Source: an uncultured Pelagibacteraceae bacterium
GTDB taxonomy: Bacteria; Pseudomonadota; Alphaproteobacteria; Pelagibacterales; Pelagibacteraceae
NCBI GenBank assembly: GCA_902595285.1
Contig: CACJPL010000008.1
Coordinates: 1-63,261 of the forward strand
Direction: 5' to 3'
DNA: 63,261 nucleotides
This document shows, piece after piece, positions 18,189 through 26,046 of the stretch; positions within the stretch are counted from its first letter, which is position 1; every line of letters begins with the position of its first letter. The notes beneath the pieces are model-generated. The model made no database searches. It saw nothing but the letters and a program-made list of their open reading frames with translations, and was not told where the DNA came from. The translations under genes and the position numbers were made by a program.

Positions 18189-18310
18189 AAATAAAAAGTT
18201 CTTTAAAGTCTATAAAAAAAAGAGACCTTAACTCTAAACTCGTGAGAAGAAGAGGTAGAGTTTATGTGATAAATAAAACTAATCCAAAATTTAAAGCAAG
18301 ACAAAAATAA
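18185..18310 (+). CDS. rpmJ: Ribosomal protein bL36
   Basis: This short frame encodes 41 residues ([14 protein letters not shown]...), with the basic [20 protein letters not shown] core of the bL36 family. The alphaproteobacterial form lacks the zinc-binding cysteines, as does this one. It overlaps the epimerase stop by 4 bases (ATGA) and is followed after 6 bases by the cytochrome oxidase subunit. It belongs to the large ribosomal subunit. Confidence 0.93.
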   Translation: MKIKSSLKSIKKRDLNSKLVRRRGRVYVINKTNPKFKARQK

Positions 18311-18316
18311 AGTTTT

Positions 18317-18427
18317 ATGGACAGCGAAAACCATAAAAATACATGGAATAACTTTACAAAGTTTGTTCTTTGGGGGACAGTTGCTATCGTCGCAATTTTA
18401 GTTCTAATGGCAATTTTTTTATTATAA
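18317..18427 (+). CDS. Small aa3-type cytochrome c oxidase subunit IV
   Basis: The 36-residue product (MDSENHKNTWNNFTKFV...) has a short polar N-terminus with a conserved W-x-x-F-x-K/R-type segment, then one membrane helix (LWGTVAIVAILVLMAIFLL). This fits the bacterial aa3 cytochrome oxidase subunit IV family (COX4_pro_2), typically placed directly upstream of pntA in alphaproteobacteria. Here pntAA starts 5 bases downstream. The call rests on size, topology and this context. Confidence 0.75.
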   Translation: MDSENHKNTWNNFTKFVLWGTVAIVAILVLMAIFLL

Positions 18428-18432
18428 TTATA

Positions 18433-19521
18433 ATGAGAATTGGCTCAGTTTCAGAAAATCGAGAATTAGAAAAAAGAGTTGCTGTAACTCCTGATATTAT
18501 TAAAAAATATATTGCTCTTGGACTTGAAGTTACTTTGTGTGAGAATTATGCAGTACATTTAGGTATCCAAGATAAAGAATATCAAAATCTTGGAGCAAAA
18601 ATTTCTAGTGATGAAAATGAAATATTGAGAAACTCTGATATTATAATTCAACTAGGAATGTTGAATGATGATAAAAGTTCTTATCTAAAAGAAAATCAGA
18701 CATTAGTTGGGGTTTTAAATCCATATGAGAATAAGGAAAAATTACAAAATTTATCAAAAAAAAAAATTTATATTTTTTCTCTAGAAATGCTTCCAAGAAT
18801 TACAAGAGCACAATCTATGGATATATTGTCTTCACAAGCAAACCTTGCAGGGTATAAAGCAGTGATAGAGTCTTTTGCAAATTTTGAAAAAGCAATTCCA
18901 ATGATGATGACAGCTGCGGGTACAATTCCAGCAGCAAAAGTTTTAGTTGTTGGAGCAGGCGTTGCTGGTTTACAAGCGATTGCTACTGCCAAAAGAATGG
19001 GTGCAATAGTGTTTGCTACAGATGTTAGGATGGCTTCTAAAGAACAAGTCGAAAGTTTAGGAGGTAAATTTCTTACAGTTGAAGGATCTGAAAATCTTGA
19101 AACTGAAGGAGGTTACGCAAAGGAAGCATCAGATGAATTTAAAAAAAAACAAGAAGAACTAATTGCAGAAACTTTAAAAAAAATTGATATAGTAGTTTGC
19201 ACTGCATTAATACCTGGTAAAAAAGCACCAATTATTATTAAAGATAATATGATTGAAAATATGCAATCAGGATCTGTTATATATGATTTGGCTGCAATAC
19301 AGGGAGGAAATACAGCATTTACTGAGGTAAACAAGTTAGTTGAAAAAAATGGAGTTAAAATAATGGGAGAAAGTAATATTTTAAATAAATTACCAATCTC
19401 TGCGTCAAGTCTTTATGCAAAAAATATATTTAATTTTGTTGAAAATTTATTTGATAAAGAAAATAAGAAAATTAATATTAATTTAGAAGATGAAATAATC
19501 AACAAAACTTTATTTAAATAA
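18433..19521 (+). CDS. pntAA: Proton-translocating NAD(P) transhydrogenase, alpha subunit part 1
   Basis: This 362-residue soluble NAD(H)-binding subunit (domain I) begins RIGSVSENRELEKRVAVTPD, the conserved start of PntA/alanine dehydrogenase-like proteins. I chose the ATG at 18433, since a longer frame would overlap the COX IV gene. QAMDIL-like AQSMDILSSQANLAGYKAVI near 135, VVGAGVAGLQAIATAKRMGA near 172 (Rossmann) and AIQGGN near 295 follow. As in many alphaproteobacteria the alpha subunit is split in two. With PntAB and PntB it couples hydride transfer between NADH and NADP+ to proton movement, supplying NADPH. Confidence 0.95.
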   Translation: MRIGSVSENRELEKRVAVTPDIIKKYIALGLEVTLCENYAVHLGIQDKEYQNLGAKISSDENEILRNSDIIIQLGMLNDDKSSYLKENQTLVGVLNPYENKEKLQNLSKKKIYIFSLEMLPRITRAQSMDILSSQANLAGYKAVIESFANFEKAIPMMMTAAGTIPAAKVLVVGAGVAGLQAIATAKRMGAIVFATDVRMASKEQVESLGGKFLTVEGSENLETEGGYAKEASDEFKKKQEELIAETLKKIDIVVCTALIPGKKAPIIIKDNMIENMQSGSVIYDLAAIQGGNTAFTEVNKLVEKNGVKIMGESNILNKLPISASSLYAKNIFNFVENLFDKENKKININLEDEIINKTLFK

Positions 19522-19526
19522 AAAAT

Positions 19527-19835
19527 ATGGAAATAGATCCTTTAATATTCAGATTAAGTATATTTATCCTATCAATATTTGTGGGTTATTATGTAGTATG
19601 GAGTGTTACCCCTTCTTTGCATACACCACTAATGTCAGTTACAAATGCAATTTCATCTGTAATAATTGTTGGAGCCATAATTGCTGGTTTATCAGGCAAT
19701 CTAGAAAGCATATTTAATACATCAAGTGTCTTTGGTTTTTTAGCTATAGGATTAGCAGCAATAAATATTTTTGGTGGGTTTTTGGTAACACAGAGAATGT
19801 TGGCCATGTATAAAAAAAAGAAAAAGGATAAATAA
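19527..19835 (+). CDS. pntAB: Proton-translocating NAD(P) transhydrogenase, alpha subunit part 2
   Basis: This 102-residue protein contains the membrane helices of the split alpha subunit. Three hydrophobic segments carry the hallmark SVTPSLHTPLMSVTNAISSVI (about 26-46), and GFLVTQRMLAMY comes near the end. It sits 5 bases after pntAA and its stop overlaps the pntB start (TAATG), indicating coupled translation of the three-subunit complex. Confidence 0.95.
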   Translation: MEIDPLIFRLSIFILSIFVGYYVVWSVTPSLHTPLMSVTNAISSVIIVGAIIAGLSGNLESIFNTSSVFGFLAIGLAAINIFGGFLVTQRMLAMYKKKKKDK

Positions 19836-21232
19836 TGATTTCTGCAAATTTATCTGCAATTTTTTACTTAGTTTCAGGAGTACTATTTATTCTTGCCTTG
19901 AGAGGTTTATCTTCGCCTGAAACATCTAGACAAGGTAATTTATTTGGAATTTTAGGAATGGTAATTGCAATCATAGTAACATTCTTGTCAATTGGTAATT
20001 TTTCAAACGGATTTATTTTCGTATTAATTTTTATTTTATTAGGTGGATCAATTGGAGCATTTATAGCTTATAAAATACCGATGACAGCTATGCCAGAATT
20101 AGTTGCTGGCTTTCATAGTTTGGTTGGACTTTCAGCAGTATTTGTTGCTATATCTGCTTTTGTTAATCCGGAAGCATTTAATCTTGGTACAGCCGGAAAT
20201 ATTAAGTTGGGTAGTTTAGTTGAAATGTCTATAGGAGCTGCAGTTGGAGCCATAACATTTTCAGGTTCAGTTATTGCTTTCTTAAAATTACAAGGAATAA
20301 TGTCTGGTTCACCAATTACTTTTAAGGGTCAGCATCCTCTTAATGCGATCATTCTAATTTCTATAATAGTATTAATTTATTTATTATGTTCTTCTCAATC
20401 ATCTGAATTCTTTTGGATATTGTTAGGTGTATCATTTTTAATTGGTTTTCTTTTAATTATTCCAATAGGAGGTGCAGACATGCCTGTAGTAATTTCTATG
20501 CTTAATTCTTATTCAGGTTGGGCTGCAGCAGGAATTGGTTTCACATTAGAAAATACCGCTCTTATTATCACTGGGGCGTTAGTTGGATCATCAGGAGCAA
20601 TATTGTCTTACATAATGTGTAAAGGTATGAACCGATCTTTTTTCAATGTTATTTTAGGTGGATTTGGGGCAAATGATGATACTTCAAAATCTTCATCTAA
20701 AGAGCAAAGACCAGTAAAAAGTGGAAACGCAGATGATGCAGCTTTTTTAATGAAGAATGCTTCTTCAGTCATAATTGTTCCTGGATATGGTATGGCAGTT
20801 GCACAAGCACAACATGCATTAAGGGAAATGGTAGATACTTTGAAGAAGAACGATATAAAAGTATCTTATGCTATTCACCCAGTTGCAGGTAGAATGCCTG
20901 GCCACATGAATGTTTTATTGGCAGAAGCAAATGTTCCTTACGATGAGGTATTTGAGTTAGAAGAAATAAATAATGATTTTGCTAATGCAGATGTAGCTTT
21001 TGTAATTGGTGCAAATGATGTCACAAATCCAGTTGCCAAGACAGATCCACAAAGCCCAATATATGGCATGCCCGTTCTTGATGTTGAAAAATGTAAATCT
21101 GTGCTTTTTGTGAAAAGAAGTTTGTCACCAGGATATGCAGGGATTGATAATGATCTTTTTTATAAAGAAAATACACTTATGTTATTTGCTGATGCTAAAA
21201 AAATGACAGAAGATATTACTAAGAATTTATAG
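19835..21232 (+). CDS. pntB: Proton-translocating NAD(P) transhydrogenase, beta subunit
   Basis: This 465-residue subunit has an N-terminal domain of about 9 membrane helices (residues 1-270) with KIPMTAMPELVAGFHSLVGLS, which includes the conserved membrane His. The C-terminal NADP(H)-binding domain has VPGYGMAVAQAQHALREM, HPVAGRMPGHMNVLLAEA and IGANDVTNPVAKTDP. Length and motifs match PntB. It is the final transhydrogenase gene; the transaldolase-like gene follows after 6 bases. Confidence 0.96.
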   Translation: MISANLSAIFYLVSGVLFILALRGLSSPETSRQGNLFGILGMVIAIIVTFLSIGNFSNGFIFVLIFILLGGSIGAFIAYKIPMTAMPELVAGFHSLVGLSAVFVAISAFVNPEAFNLGTAGNIKLGSLVEMSIGAAVGAITFSGSVIAFLKLQGIMSGSPITFKGQHPLNAIILISIIVLIYLLCSSQSSEFFWILLGVSFLIGFLLIIPIGGADMPVVISMLNSYSGWAAAGIGFTLENTALIITGALVGSSGAILSYIMCKGMNRSFFNVILGGFGANDDTSKSSSKEQRPVKSGNADDAAFLMKNASSVIIVPGYGMAVAQAQHALREMVDTLKKNDIKVSYAIHPVAGRMPGHMNVLLAEANVPYDEVFELEEINNDFANADVAFVIGANDVTNPVAKTDPQSPIYGMPVLDVEKCKSVLFVKRSLSPGYAGIDNDLFYKENTLMLFADAKKMTEDITKNL

Positions 21233-21238
21233 TTTTAC

Positions 21239-21937
21239 ATGGGTATTAAGATATTTTGTGATATTGCTGATTTAGCTCTAATTAAAAAATTTTATAAGAA
21301 AAAAATTGTAAATGGTTTTACAACCAATCCAAGTTTAATGAGAAAAGCAGGTGCAAAAGATTATAAGTCTTATTCAAAACAATTACTAAGATATTGCGTA
21401 AAAAAACCAATTTCTTTTGAGGTTTTTGCAGATGATTATTTAACAATGATTAGTCAAGGAATTAATATAAGTGGCTGGGGAAAAAATGTTTATGTAAAGG
21501 TTCCTGTTGTTAATTCTAGAAATCAATTTATGGGAAAAGTAATAAGAGAATTAAATAGTCAAAATATTAAATTAAATATAACAGCAGTTTATTCAGCCAA
21601 ACAAACAGAAAAAATTTTAAAAATAATTAATAAAAGAACAAAAGTAATAATTTCTATTTTTGCTGGAAGAGCAGGAGACGCGGGTAGAGATCCCATTCCA
21701 GAGTTTAAGGAAAGTATTAGATTAGCGAAGAAATACAAAAATGTAGAAATTTTGTGGGCAAGTGTTAGAGAACCCTACAATTATTTACAAGCAAAACAAT
21801 TAGGTTGTCATATAATTACAATACCACCGTCAATTATTGAAAAAATTGAAAAGTTTGGAAAGTCTTTTAATCAATTGACTATAGAAACTGTTAAAGCCTT
21901 TTTAGTAGATAGCAAAAAATCTAAGTTTAAGTTATAA
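21239..21937 (+). CDS. Transaldolase / fructose-6-phosphate aldolase-like protein
   Basis: The 232-residue single-domain aldolase starts IKIFCDIADLALIKKF and has GFTTNPSLMRKAG near 25, FEVFADD near 60, VYVKVPVVN near 83 (the Schiff-base lysine) and ISIFAGRAGDAGRDP near 138. Its length fits the short TalC/Fsa group, not classical transaldolase B. It could exchange C3 units between fructose 6-phosphate and erythrose 4-phosphate in the non-oxidative pentose phosphate pathway, together with the transketolase at 28234. True transaldolase versus aldolase activity cannot be decided here. Confidence 0.82.
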   Translation: MGIKIFCDIADLALIKKFYKKKIVNGFTTNPSLMRKAGAKDYKSYSKQLLRYCVKKPISFEVFADDYLTMISQGINISGWGKNVYVKVPVVNSRNQFMGKVIRELNSQNIKLNITAVYSAKQTEKILKIINKRTKVIISIFAGRAGDAGRDPIPEFKESIRLAKKYKNVEILWASVREPYNYLQAKQLGCHIITIPPSIIEKIEKFGKSFNQLTIETVKAFLVDSKKSKFKL

Positions 21938-21945
21938 AATTAAAT

Positions 21946-22022
<77 letters not shown>

Positions 22023-22029
22023 ATATTTG

Positions 22030-22236
22030 TTAAATTCTATTCTTTAATTTGTTTAATTTTTTTACTCTTTTTATATTTTCTTGAAGAATTCTTTTCTTTT
22101 TTTCAGATGGTTTTTCATAGGTATTTTTTAATTTTATAACTTTAAAAAAACCATCTCTTTGCAGTTTTCTTTTTAAAACTCTTAATGCTTGTTCAACATT
22201 ATTATCTTTAACTTCTATTTTAATAACTACCCCCAA
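22030..22236 (-). CDS. rpsU: Ribosomal protein bS21
   Basis: The 68-residue product contains VKDNNVEQALRVLKRKLQRDG and NTYEKPSEKKKR, the alphaproteobacterial bS21 core, and a basic C-terminal helix. The only start that gives the full N-terminus is TTG at 22236. No Shine-Dalgarno sequence is visible, and a hairpin with a T tract abuts the start. It lies between trcR and the initiator tRNA, in a small group of translation genes. Confidence 0.93.
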   Translation of the reverse strand: MGVVIKIEVKDNNVEQALRVLKRKLQRDGFFKVIKLKNTYEKPSEKKKRILQENIKRVKKLNKLKNRI

Positions 22237-22259
22237 AAAAGTGGTTAAATAACACTTTT
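22235..22259 (-). terminator. Hairpin plus T6 just upstream of the rpsU start
   Basis: On the minus strand AAAAGTG (22259-22253) pairs with CACTTTT (22243-22237) around a 9-base loop and is followed by T residues down to 22235. This resembles an intrinsic terminator, but it ends inside the rpsU TTG start. It could end trcR transcription, or act as an attenuator or translation-control hairpin for rpsU. The stem is short and A/T-rich, so its stability is uncertain. Confidence 0.45.
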
Positions 22260-22287
22260 ATAAATTTATGTCTATTTAATTTATTCA

Positions 22288-22869
22288 TTATAAAGACGCT
22301 TCATTAGACTTATTTTGTTTTTCTTTTTCTTTTTTTTCTCTTTTTATTCTTCTTTCAGCTTTTTCTATAGCTTGAACTAATTCTTTTTGGGTGAATAAAT
22401 TTAATGCAACTGGATCTTTAGGATTAAGGTTGTTGTAATTCCAATAACTTTTATTCCTAATTGAAGTTACAGAGTTTTTTGTAATTCCAACTAGTTTTGC
22501 AATTTGAGAGTCTTTAAGAATACTGTGTTGTTTAATAAGCCACAAAGCCGAGTCAGGTTTATCTTGTCTTTTTGACAAGGGTATATATTTTTTTATTTTT
22601 TTCTCTGTATTAGAAATTTCAATATCAGTACTTTTAATTTGTAATGGTCTGTTTTTATCTTTGGAAGATAAATCTATTTCTTCTCTTGAAAGTTGTCCTG
22701 AAATAATTGGATTATATGCTTTTATACCTTTAGCCACTTCTCCATCTGCTATACCCTGAACCTCAACTTCATGTAACTTACAGAAATCTGCAATTTGTTT
22801 AAAAGTTAGAGTGGTATTATCAACTAACCAAACAGCTGTTGCCATCGGCATTAAAGGTGCATTAGACAT
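22288..22869 (-). CDS. trcR: Cell-cycle transcriptional regulator TrcR family (DUF1013)
   Basis: The 193-residue protein begins APLMPMATAVWLVDNTTLTFKQIADFC and contains EVQGIADGEVAKGIKAYNPI, both conserved in the alphaproteobacterial DUF1013/TrcR family. A second helix-turn-helix-like section (DSQIAKLVGITKNSVTSIRNKSYWN) lies near 120. The tail is Lys/Glu-rich. TrcR associates with RNA polymerase in Caulobacter; a similar role here is inference. It starts immediately after rpmE, with which it is probably co-transcribed. Confidence 0.85.
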   Translation of the reverse strand: MSNAPLMPMATAVWLVDNTTLTFKQIADFCKLHEVEVQGIADGEVAKGIKAYNPIISGQLSREEIDLSSKDKNRPLQIKSTDIEISNTEKKIKKYIPLSKRQDKPDSALWLIKQHSILKDSQIAKLVGITKNSVTSIRNKSYWNYNNLNPKDPVALNLFTQKELVQAIEKAERRIKREKKEKEKQNKSNEASL

Positions 22870-23100
22870 TTAACTTTTCTTTTCAGATTTAAAATTTTGA
22901 AATTTTTTATTAAATTTGCTTATTCTACCTTTATCCATAAGTTTTTGTTTTCCACCTGTCCAAGCAGAATGTGATTTTGGATCTATCTCAAGTTTGAGAA
23001 TATCACCTTCAGCTCCCCAAGTTGATTTAGTTTCAAACTGTGTGCCATCTGTCATTTCAACTTTAATTGTGTGATAGTTAGGGTGAATGTCTTTTTTCAT
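22870..23100 (-). CDS. rpmE: Ribosomal protein bL31
   Basis: The 76-residue protein starts [19 protein letters not shown] and ends with [24 protein letters not shown], typical of bL31. It lacks the CxxC zinc residues (non-zinc form). It lies 35 bases downstream of suhB, and its stop meets the trcR start. It is part of the large ribosomal subunit. Confidence 0.93.
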   Translation of the reverse strand: MKKDIHPNYHTIKVEMTDGTQFETKSTWGAEGDILKLEIDPKSHSAWTGGKQKLMDKGRISKFNKKFQNFKSEKKS

Positions 23101-23135
23101 GACGAGACTTATAGCAAAAGAAATTTAGATTACAA

Positions 23136-23876
23136 TTAAAAGTTCTTAATTTTTTCAAGCATTTTATCGTTAATTGCTCCACTTGCAGCTCTAATATCAA
23201 TATTATCAATTTCAAATTTGTCAAAATCATTCACAATACCCCCTGCTTCTTGAACCATTAGACCACCTGCAGCCACATCCCAAAGATTGATTTCATTATG
23301 AAAAAATCCATCTAATCTTCCCGAAGCAACATATGCTAAATCCAAAGCTGCACATCCGCTACATCTCATATTTAAATCGCTGAACTTTACACCTTCATGA
23401 TTACTAGAAAATAAACAATCTTCTAAAGAATTTTTTTGAGAAACTCTTAACCTATTATTATTTAAAAAAGCACCTTTGTTTTTTTCAGCAAAGAACATTT
23501 CATCTTTAATTGGATCAAAAATTAAACCACTAACTATCTCCTTATTAGATTGAAGAGCTATACAAATGGCGAAATGGGGTATCCCATGAAGAAAATTGGT
23601 TGTTCCATCTATAGGATCAATAACCCAGATATTTTCTTTATCTTTATTATCAATTTTACCAACTTCCTCAGATAAAAAAGAATAATTTTTTTTAATTTTT
23701 GATAGTTCTTCGATTAAAATTTTTTCAACGTTTTTGTCAGTTTTGGTAACAAAATCATATGGTCCTTTTCTAGACACCTGTAACTTTTCAACTTCTCCAA
23801 AGTCTCTTATTATTGATTTTGATGCTTTTTCAGCTGCCTTAATCATTATATTTAAATTAGATGATATAGAAATCAT
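23136..23876 (-). CDS. suhB: Inositol monophosphatase family protein (SuhB-like)
   Basis: This 246-residue Mg2+-dependent phosphatase has SEEVG near 69 (metal Glu), WVIDPIDGTTNFLHGIPHF near 85 (the family signature) and NLWDVAAGGLMVQEAGG near 195. It probably hydrolyses inositol 1-phosphate or related sugar phosphates; SuhB proteins also bind RNA polymerase and aid rRNA synthesis in E. coli. It is the last gene of the minus-strand tkt operon, starting right after the efp stop. The specific substrate is inferred. Confidence 0.85.
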   Translation of the reverse strand: MISISSNLNIMIKAAEKASKSIIRDFGEVEKLQVSRKGPYDFVTKTDKNVEKILIEELSKIKKNYSFLSEEVGKIDNKDKENIWVIDPIDGTTNFLHGIPHFAICIALQSNKEIVSGLIFDPIKDEMFFAEKNKGAFLNNNRLRVSQKNSLEDCLFSSNHEGVKFSDLNMRCSGCAALDLAYVASGRLDGFFHNEINLWDVAAGGLMVQEAGGIVNDFDKFEIDNIDIRAASGAINDKMLEKIKNF

Positions 23877-24437
23877 TTATATTTTTTTTACGTATTCTAA
23901 ATTTCTAGTATCAACAACAACTTCGTCTCCTACCTCTATAAAAGGTGGTACTTGTATATTTAAACCATTATCTAGAGTAGCGGGTTTATAGGATGAGGAT
24001 ATAGTTTGACCTTTAAGAGCTGCCTCTGTTGTTTCAATTTTACATTTTACTTGGTTTGGTAAATCAACAGAAATCGGGTTATCATTATAGAAACTTACTG
24101 AAACATTAAGATTTTCAGTCAATAGTTTTCCTTTATCCCCAATAATTTCTTTTTTAATTTCTATTTGATCAAATGTTTTAGGATTCATAAAAAAATAATT
24201 ATTTTCATCATTGTAAAGATAATTAAAATCTGTTTCTTCTAAAGAGACTTTTTCAACATTTTCACTAGACCTAAACCTCTCATTTAATTTAGTGTTTTTA
24301 TTTACACTCTTCATTTCAACTTGAGCAAATGCACCACCTTTACCTGGTTTGACATGTTGTGTTTTTAGAACTTGCCATAAATCATTTTTGTATTCTAGAA
24401 GCATTCCAACTCTAATTTCTCCAGCATTAATTTTCAT
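23877..24437 (-). CDS. efp: Translation elongation factor P
   Basis: The 186-residue protein has the three beta-barrel domains of EF-P. It starts INAGEIRVGMLLEYKNDLWQVL, has KPGKGGAFAQVEMKS near 31-45, where the lysine of PGKGGA is the residue that may be modified, and ends VPPFIEVGDEVVVDTRNLEYV. It relieves ribosome stalling at consecutive prolines. No modification enzyme gene is in the window. It overlaps thiE by 4 bases and abuts suhB, within the long minus-strand operon. Confidence 0.95.
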   Translation of the reverse strand: MKINAGEIRVGMLLEYKNDLWQVLKTQHVKPGKGGAFAQVEMKSVNKNTKLNERFRSSENVEKVSLEETDFNYLYNDENNYFFMNPKTFDQIEIKKEIIGDKGKLLTENLNVSVSFYNDNPISVDLPNQVKCKIETTEAALKGQTISSSYKPATLDNGLNIQVPPFIEVGDEVVVDTRNLEYVKKI

Positions 24438-25054
24438 TTCAATCTTTCTATAGCTTGCAAAGGTTTATATTTTTTATTTTTCCAAATGTAGCTTGAGATA
24501 GCTAAAAAATTGGCTTTGTTCAATAACAGATTTTTATAATTTTCAGAGTTTATACCACCAATAGCCACTATTGGAATTTTAGTAAATTTTTTTACTTTTT
24601 TTAAGATTTTAACGGAGGTTACATGTTTAGTTTTTTTAGTTTTAGACGAGTAAAAAGCACCAAATGCAATATAACTTGCTTTAGCTTTAATTGCTTTTTT
24701 TGCTAAAGTTACAGAATTATGACATGTAATTCCAATAATTTTGTTACCAAGTATTTTTTTTGCAATCTTAATATCCATGTCTTTTTGACCTAAATGGCAA
24801 CCATCAGCATTTAATTTTAAAGCAAGCAAAGGATCATCATTAATTATAAGCTTTACTTTATTTTTTTTACAAATGCTTTTTATTTTTTCCCCAATTATGA
24901 CTTTATTCTTCTGAGAGAAATTTTTAAGCCTAAGCTGAAAAAAACTTACTTTTCCACTTTTTAGAACTAATCTCAGATGATTATAAAAAGTCTTATGTAT
25001 TTTGTTAGGCGAGATAAGATAAATAAATTTTTGTTTATTTATTTTCAAGTTCAC
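24434..25054 (-). CDS. thiE: Thiamine-phosphate synthase
   Basis: The 206-residue TIM-barrel enzyme joins HMP diphosphate and thiazole phosphate. Motifs are FFQLRLKN near 39, IINDDPLLALKLNADGCHLGQKD near 70-92, and IPIVAIGGINSENY near 166. A GTG start at 25054 overlaps the aldolase gene by 20 bases. ThiD is also encoded (43975), but HMP synthesis (ThiC) is not seen here. SAR11 isolates are known to need external HMP, and this gene content agrees with that. Confidence 0.9.
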   Translation of the reverse strand: MNLKINKQKFIYLISPNKIHKTFYNHLRLVLKSGKVSFFQLRLKNFSQKNKVIIGEKIKSICKKNKVKLIINDDPLLALKLNADGCHLGQKDMDIKIAKKILGNKIIGITCHNSVTLAKKAIKAKASYIAFGAFYSSKTKKTKHVTSVKILKKVKKFTKIPIVAIGGINSENYKNLLLNKANFLAISSYIWKNKKYKPLQAIERLK

Positions 25055-26045
25055 TTGACCATTTTCCTTGAGCAGCCAAGGTACACATTTTAGCTCTATG
25101 ATTAAAAGTATTTTGAGTTGTCTCTATATCTTTAATATTTTTTGACCAAACTTTTAAAGCACTTTGTTGAAGAGCTCTTCCATATGAATAGGTCATTATG
25201 AAATTTGTATTATTATTTTTATTAATTAAATTTAGATTTTCAGTAGCTTCAATTTCAGATTGACCACCAGATAAAAAAGCTATTCCAGGTACCTCATTTG
25301 GTACACAATTTTTAAGGCATTCTAAAGTTTTAAGAGAAACTTCCTCATTAGAAATTTTATTTTTTGATTTATTTCCGGCTAATATCATATTTGGTTTTAA
25401 AATAATTCCTGAAAGATCAACTTTATGTAAAATTAGTTCATCAAAACATTTTTTAATTACTTCAGATGTTTTACTTAAACAAACATCAGCTGAGTGGTTT
25501 CCATCCATTAATACCTCAGGTTCAACAATTGGAACCATTCCACTTTCTTGAACTAGGGCAGAGTATCTAGCAAGTGCATGAGCATTACAACTAATAGCTA
25601 GTTCACTTGGATATTTTTCACTAATAGAATACACGCCTCTCCATTTTGTAAACCTTGCTCCAAGAGCATAATACTTTTTTAATCTATCTCTAAGCCCATC
25701 TAAACCCTCTGTAATTTTCTCCTCTGGGGAATTTGCTAAATTTTTTGCACCAGTATCAACTTTAATTCCTGGAACCGCTCCAGAGCTAGATATTAAATCT
25801 GGTATTGATTTTCCAGAGCTTGCTGTTTGATTTATAGTTTCATCGTAAAGAATAACACCACCAATACAATCCTTCATTTCTTCTGATGAAAAAAGTATTT
25901 CTCTGAAAGAAAGTCTATTATCTGGTGTTGAGTTTATATTTACAACCTCAAGTCTTTTGGTCATAGTTGCATTGCTTTCATCCGCTGCGAGAATTCCTTT
26001 ACCATTTGAAATTATTTTAACTGCAATTTTATTTAGTTCTGACAT
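25035..26045 (-). CDS. fba: Fructose-bisphosphate aldolase, class I
   Basis: This 336-residue metal-independent aldolase cleaves or forms fructose 1,6-bisphosphate. Active-site signposts appear in order: ILAADESNATM near 19, GIKVDTG near 92, ARFTKWRGVYS near 131, MVPIVEPEVLMDG near 170, and the Schiff-base lysine in SGIILKPNMILAG near 213. It lies between pgk and thiE, so lower glycolysis/gluconeogenesis genes are kept together. The class I form is the eukaryote-like type, found in some proteobacteria. Confidence 0.95.
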   Translation of the reverse strand: MSELNKIAVKIISNGKGILAADESNATMTKRLEVVNINSTPDNRLSFREILFSSEEMKDCIGGVILYDETINQTASSGKSIPDLISSSGAVPGIKVDTGAKNLANSPEEKITEGLDGLRDRLKKYYALGARFTKWRGVYSISEKYPSELAISCNAHALARYSALVQESGMVPIVEPEVLMDGNHSADVCLSKTSEVIKKCFDELILHKVDLSGIILKPNMILAGNKSKNKISNEEVSLKTLECLKNCVPNEVPGIAFLSGGQSEIEATENLNLINKNNNTNFIMTYSYGRALQQSALKVWSKNIKDIETTQNTFNHRAKMCTLAAQGKWSSELENK

Positions 26046-26046
26046 T

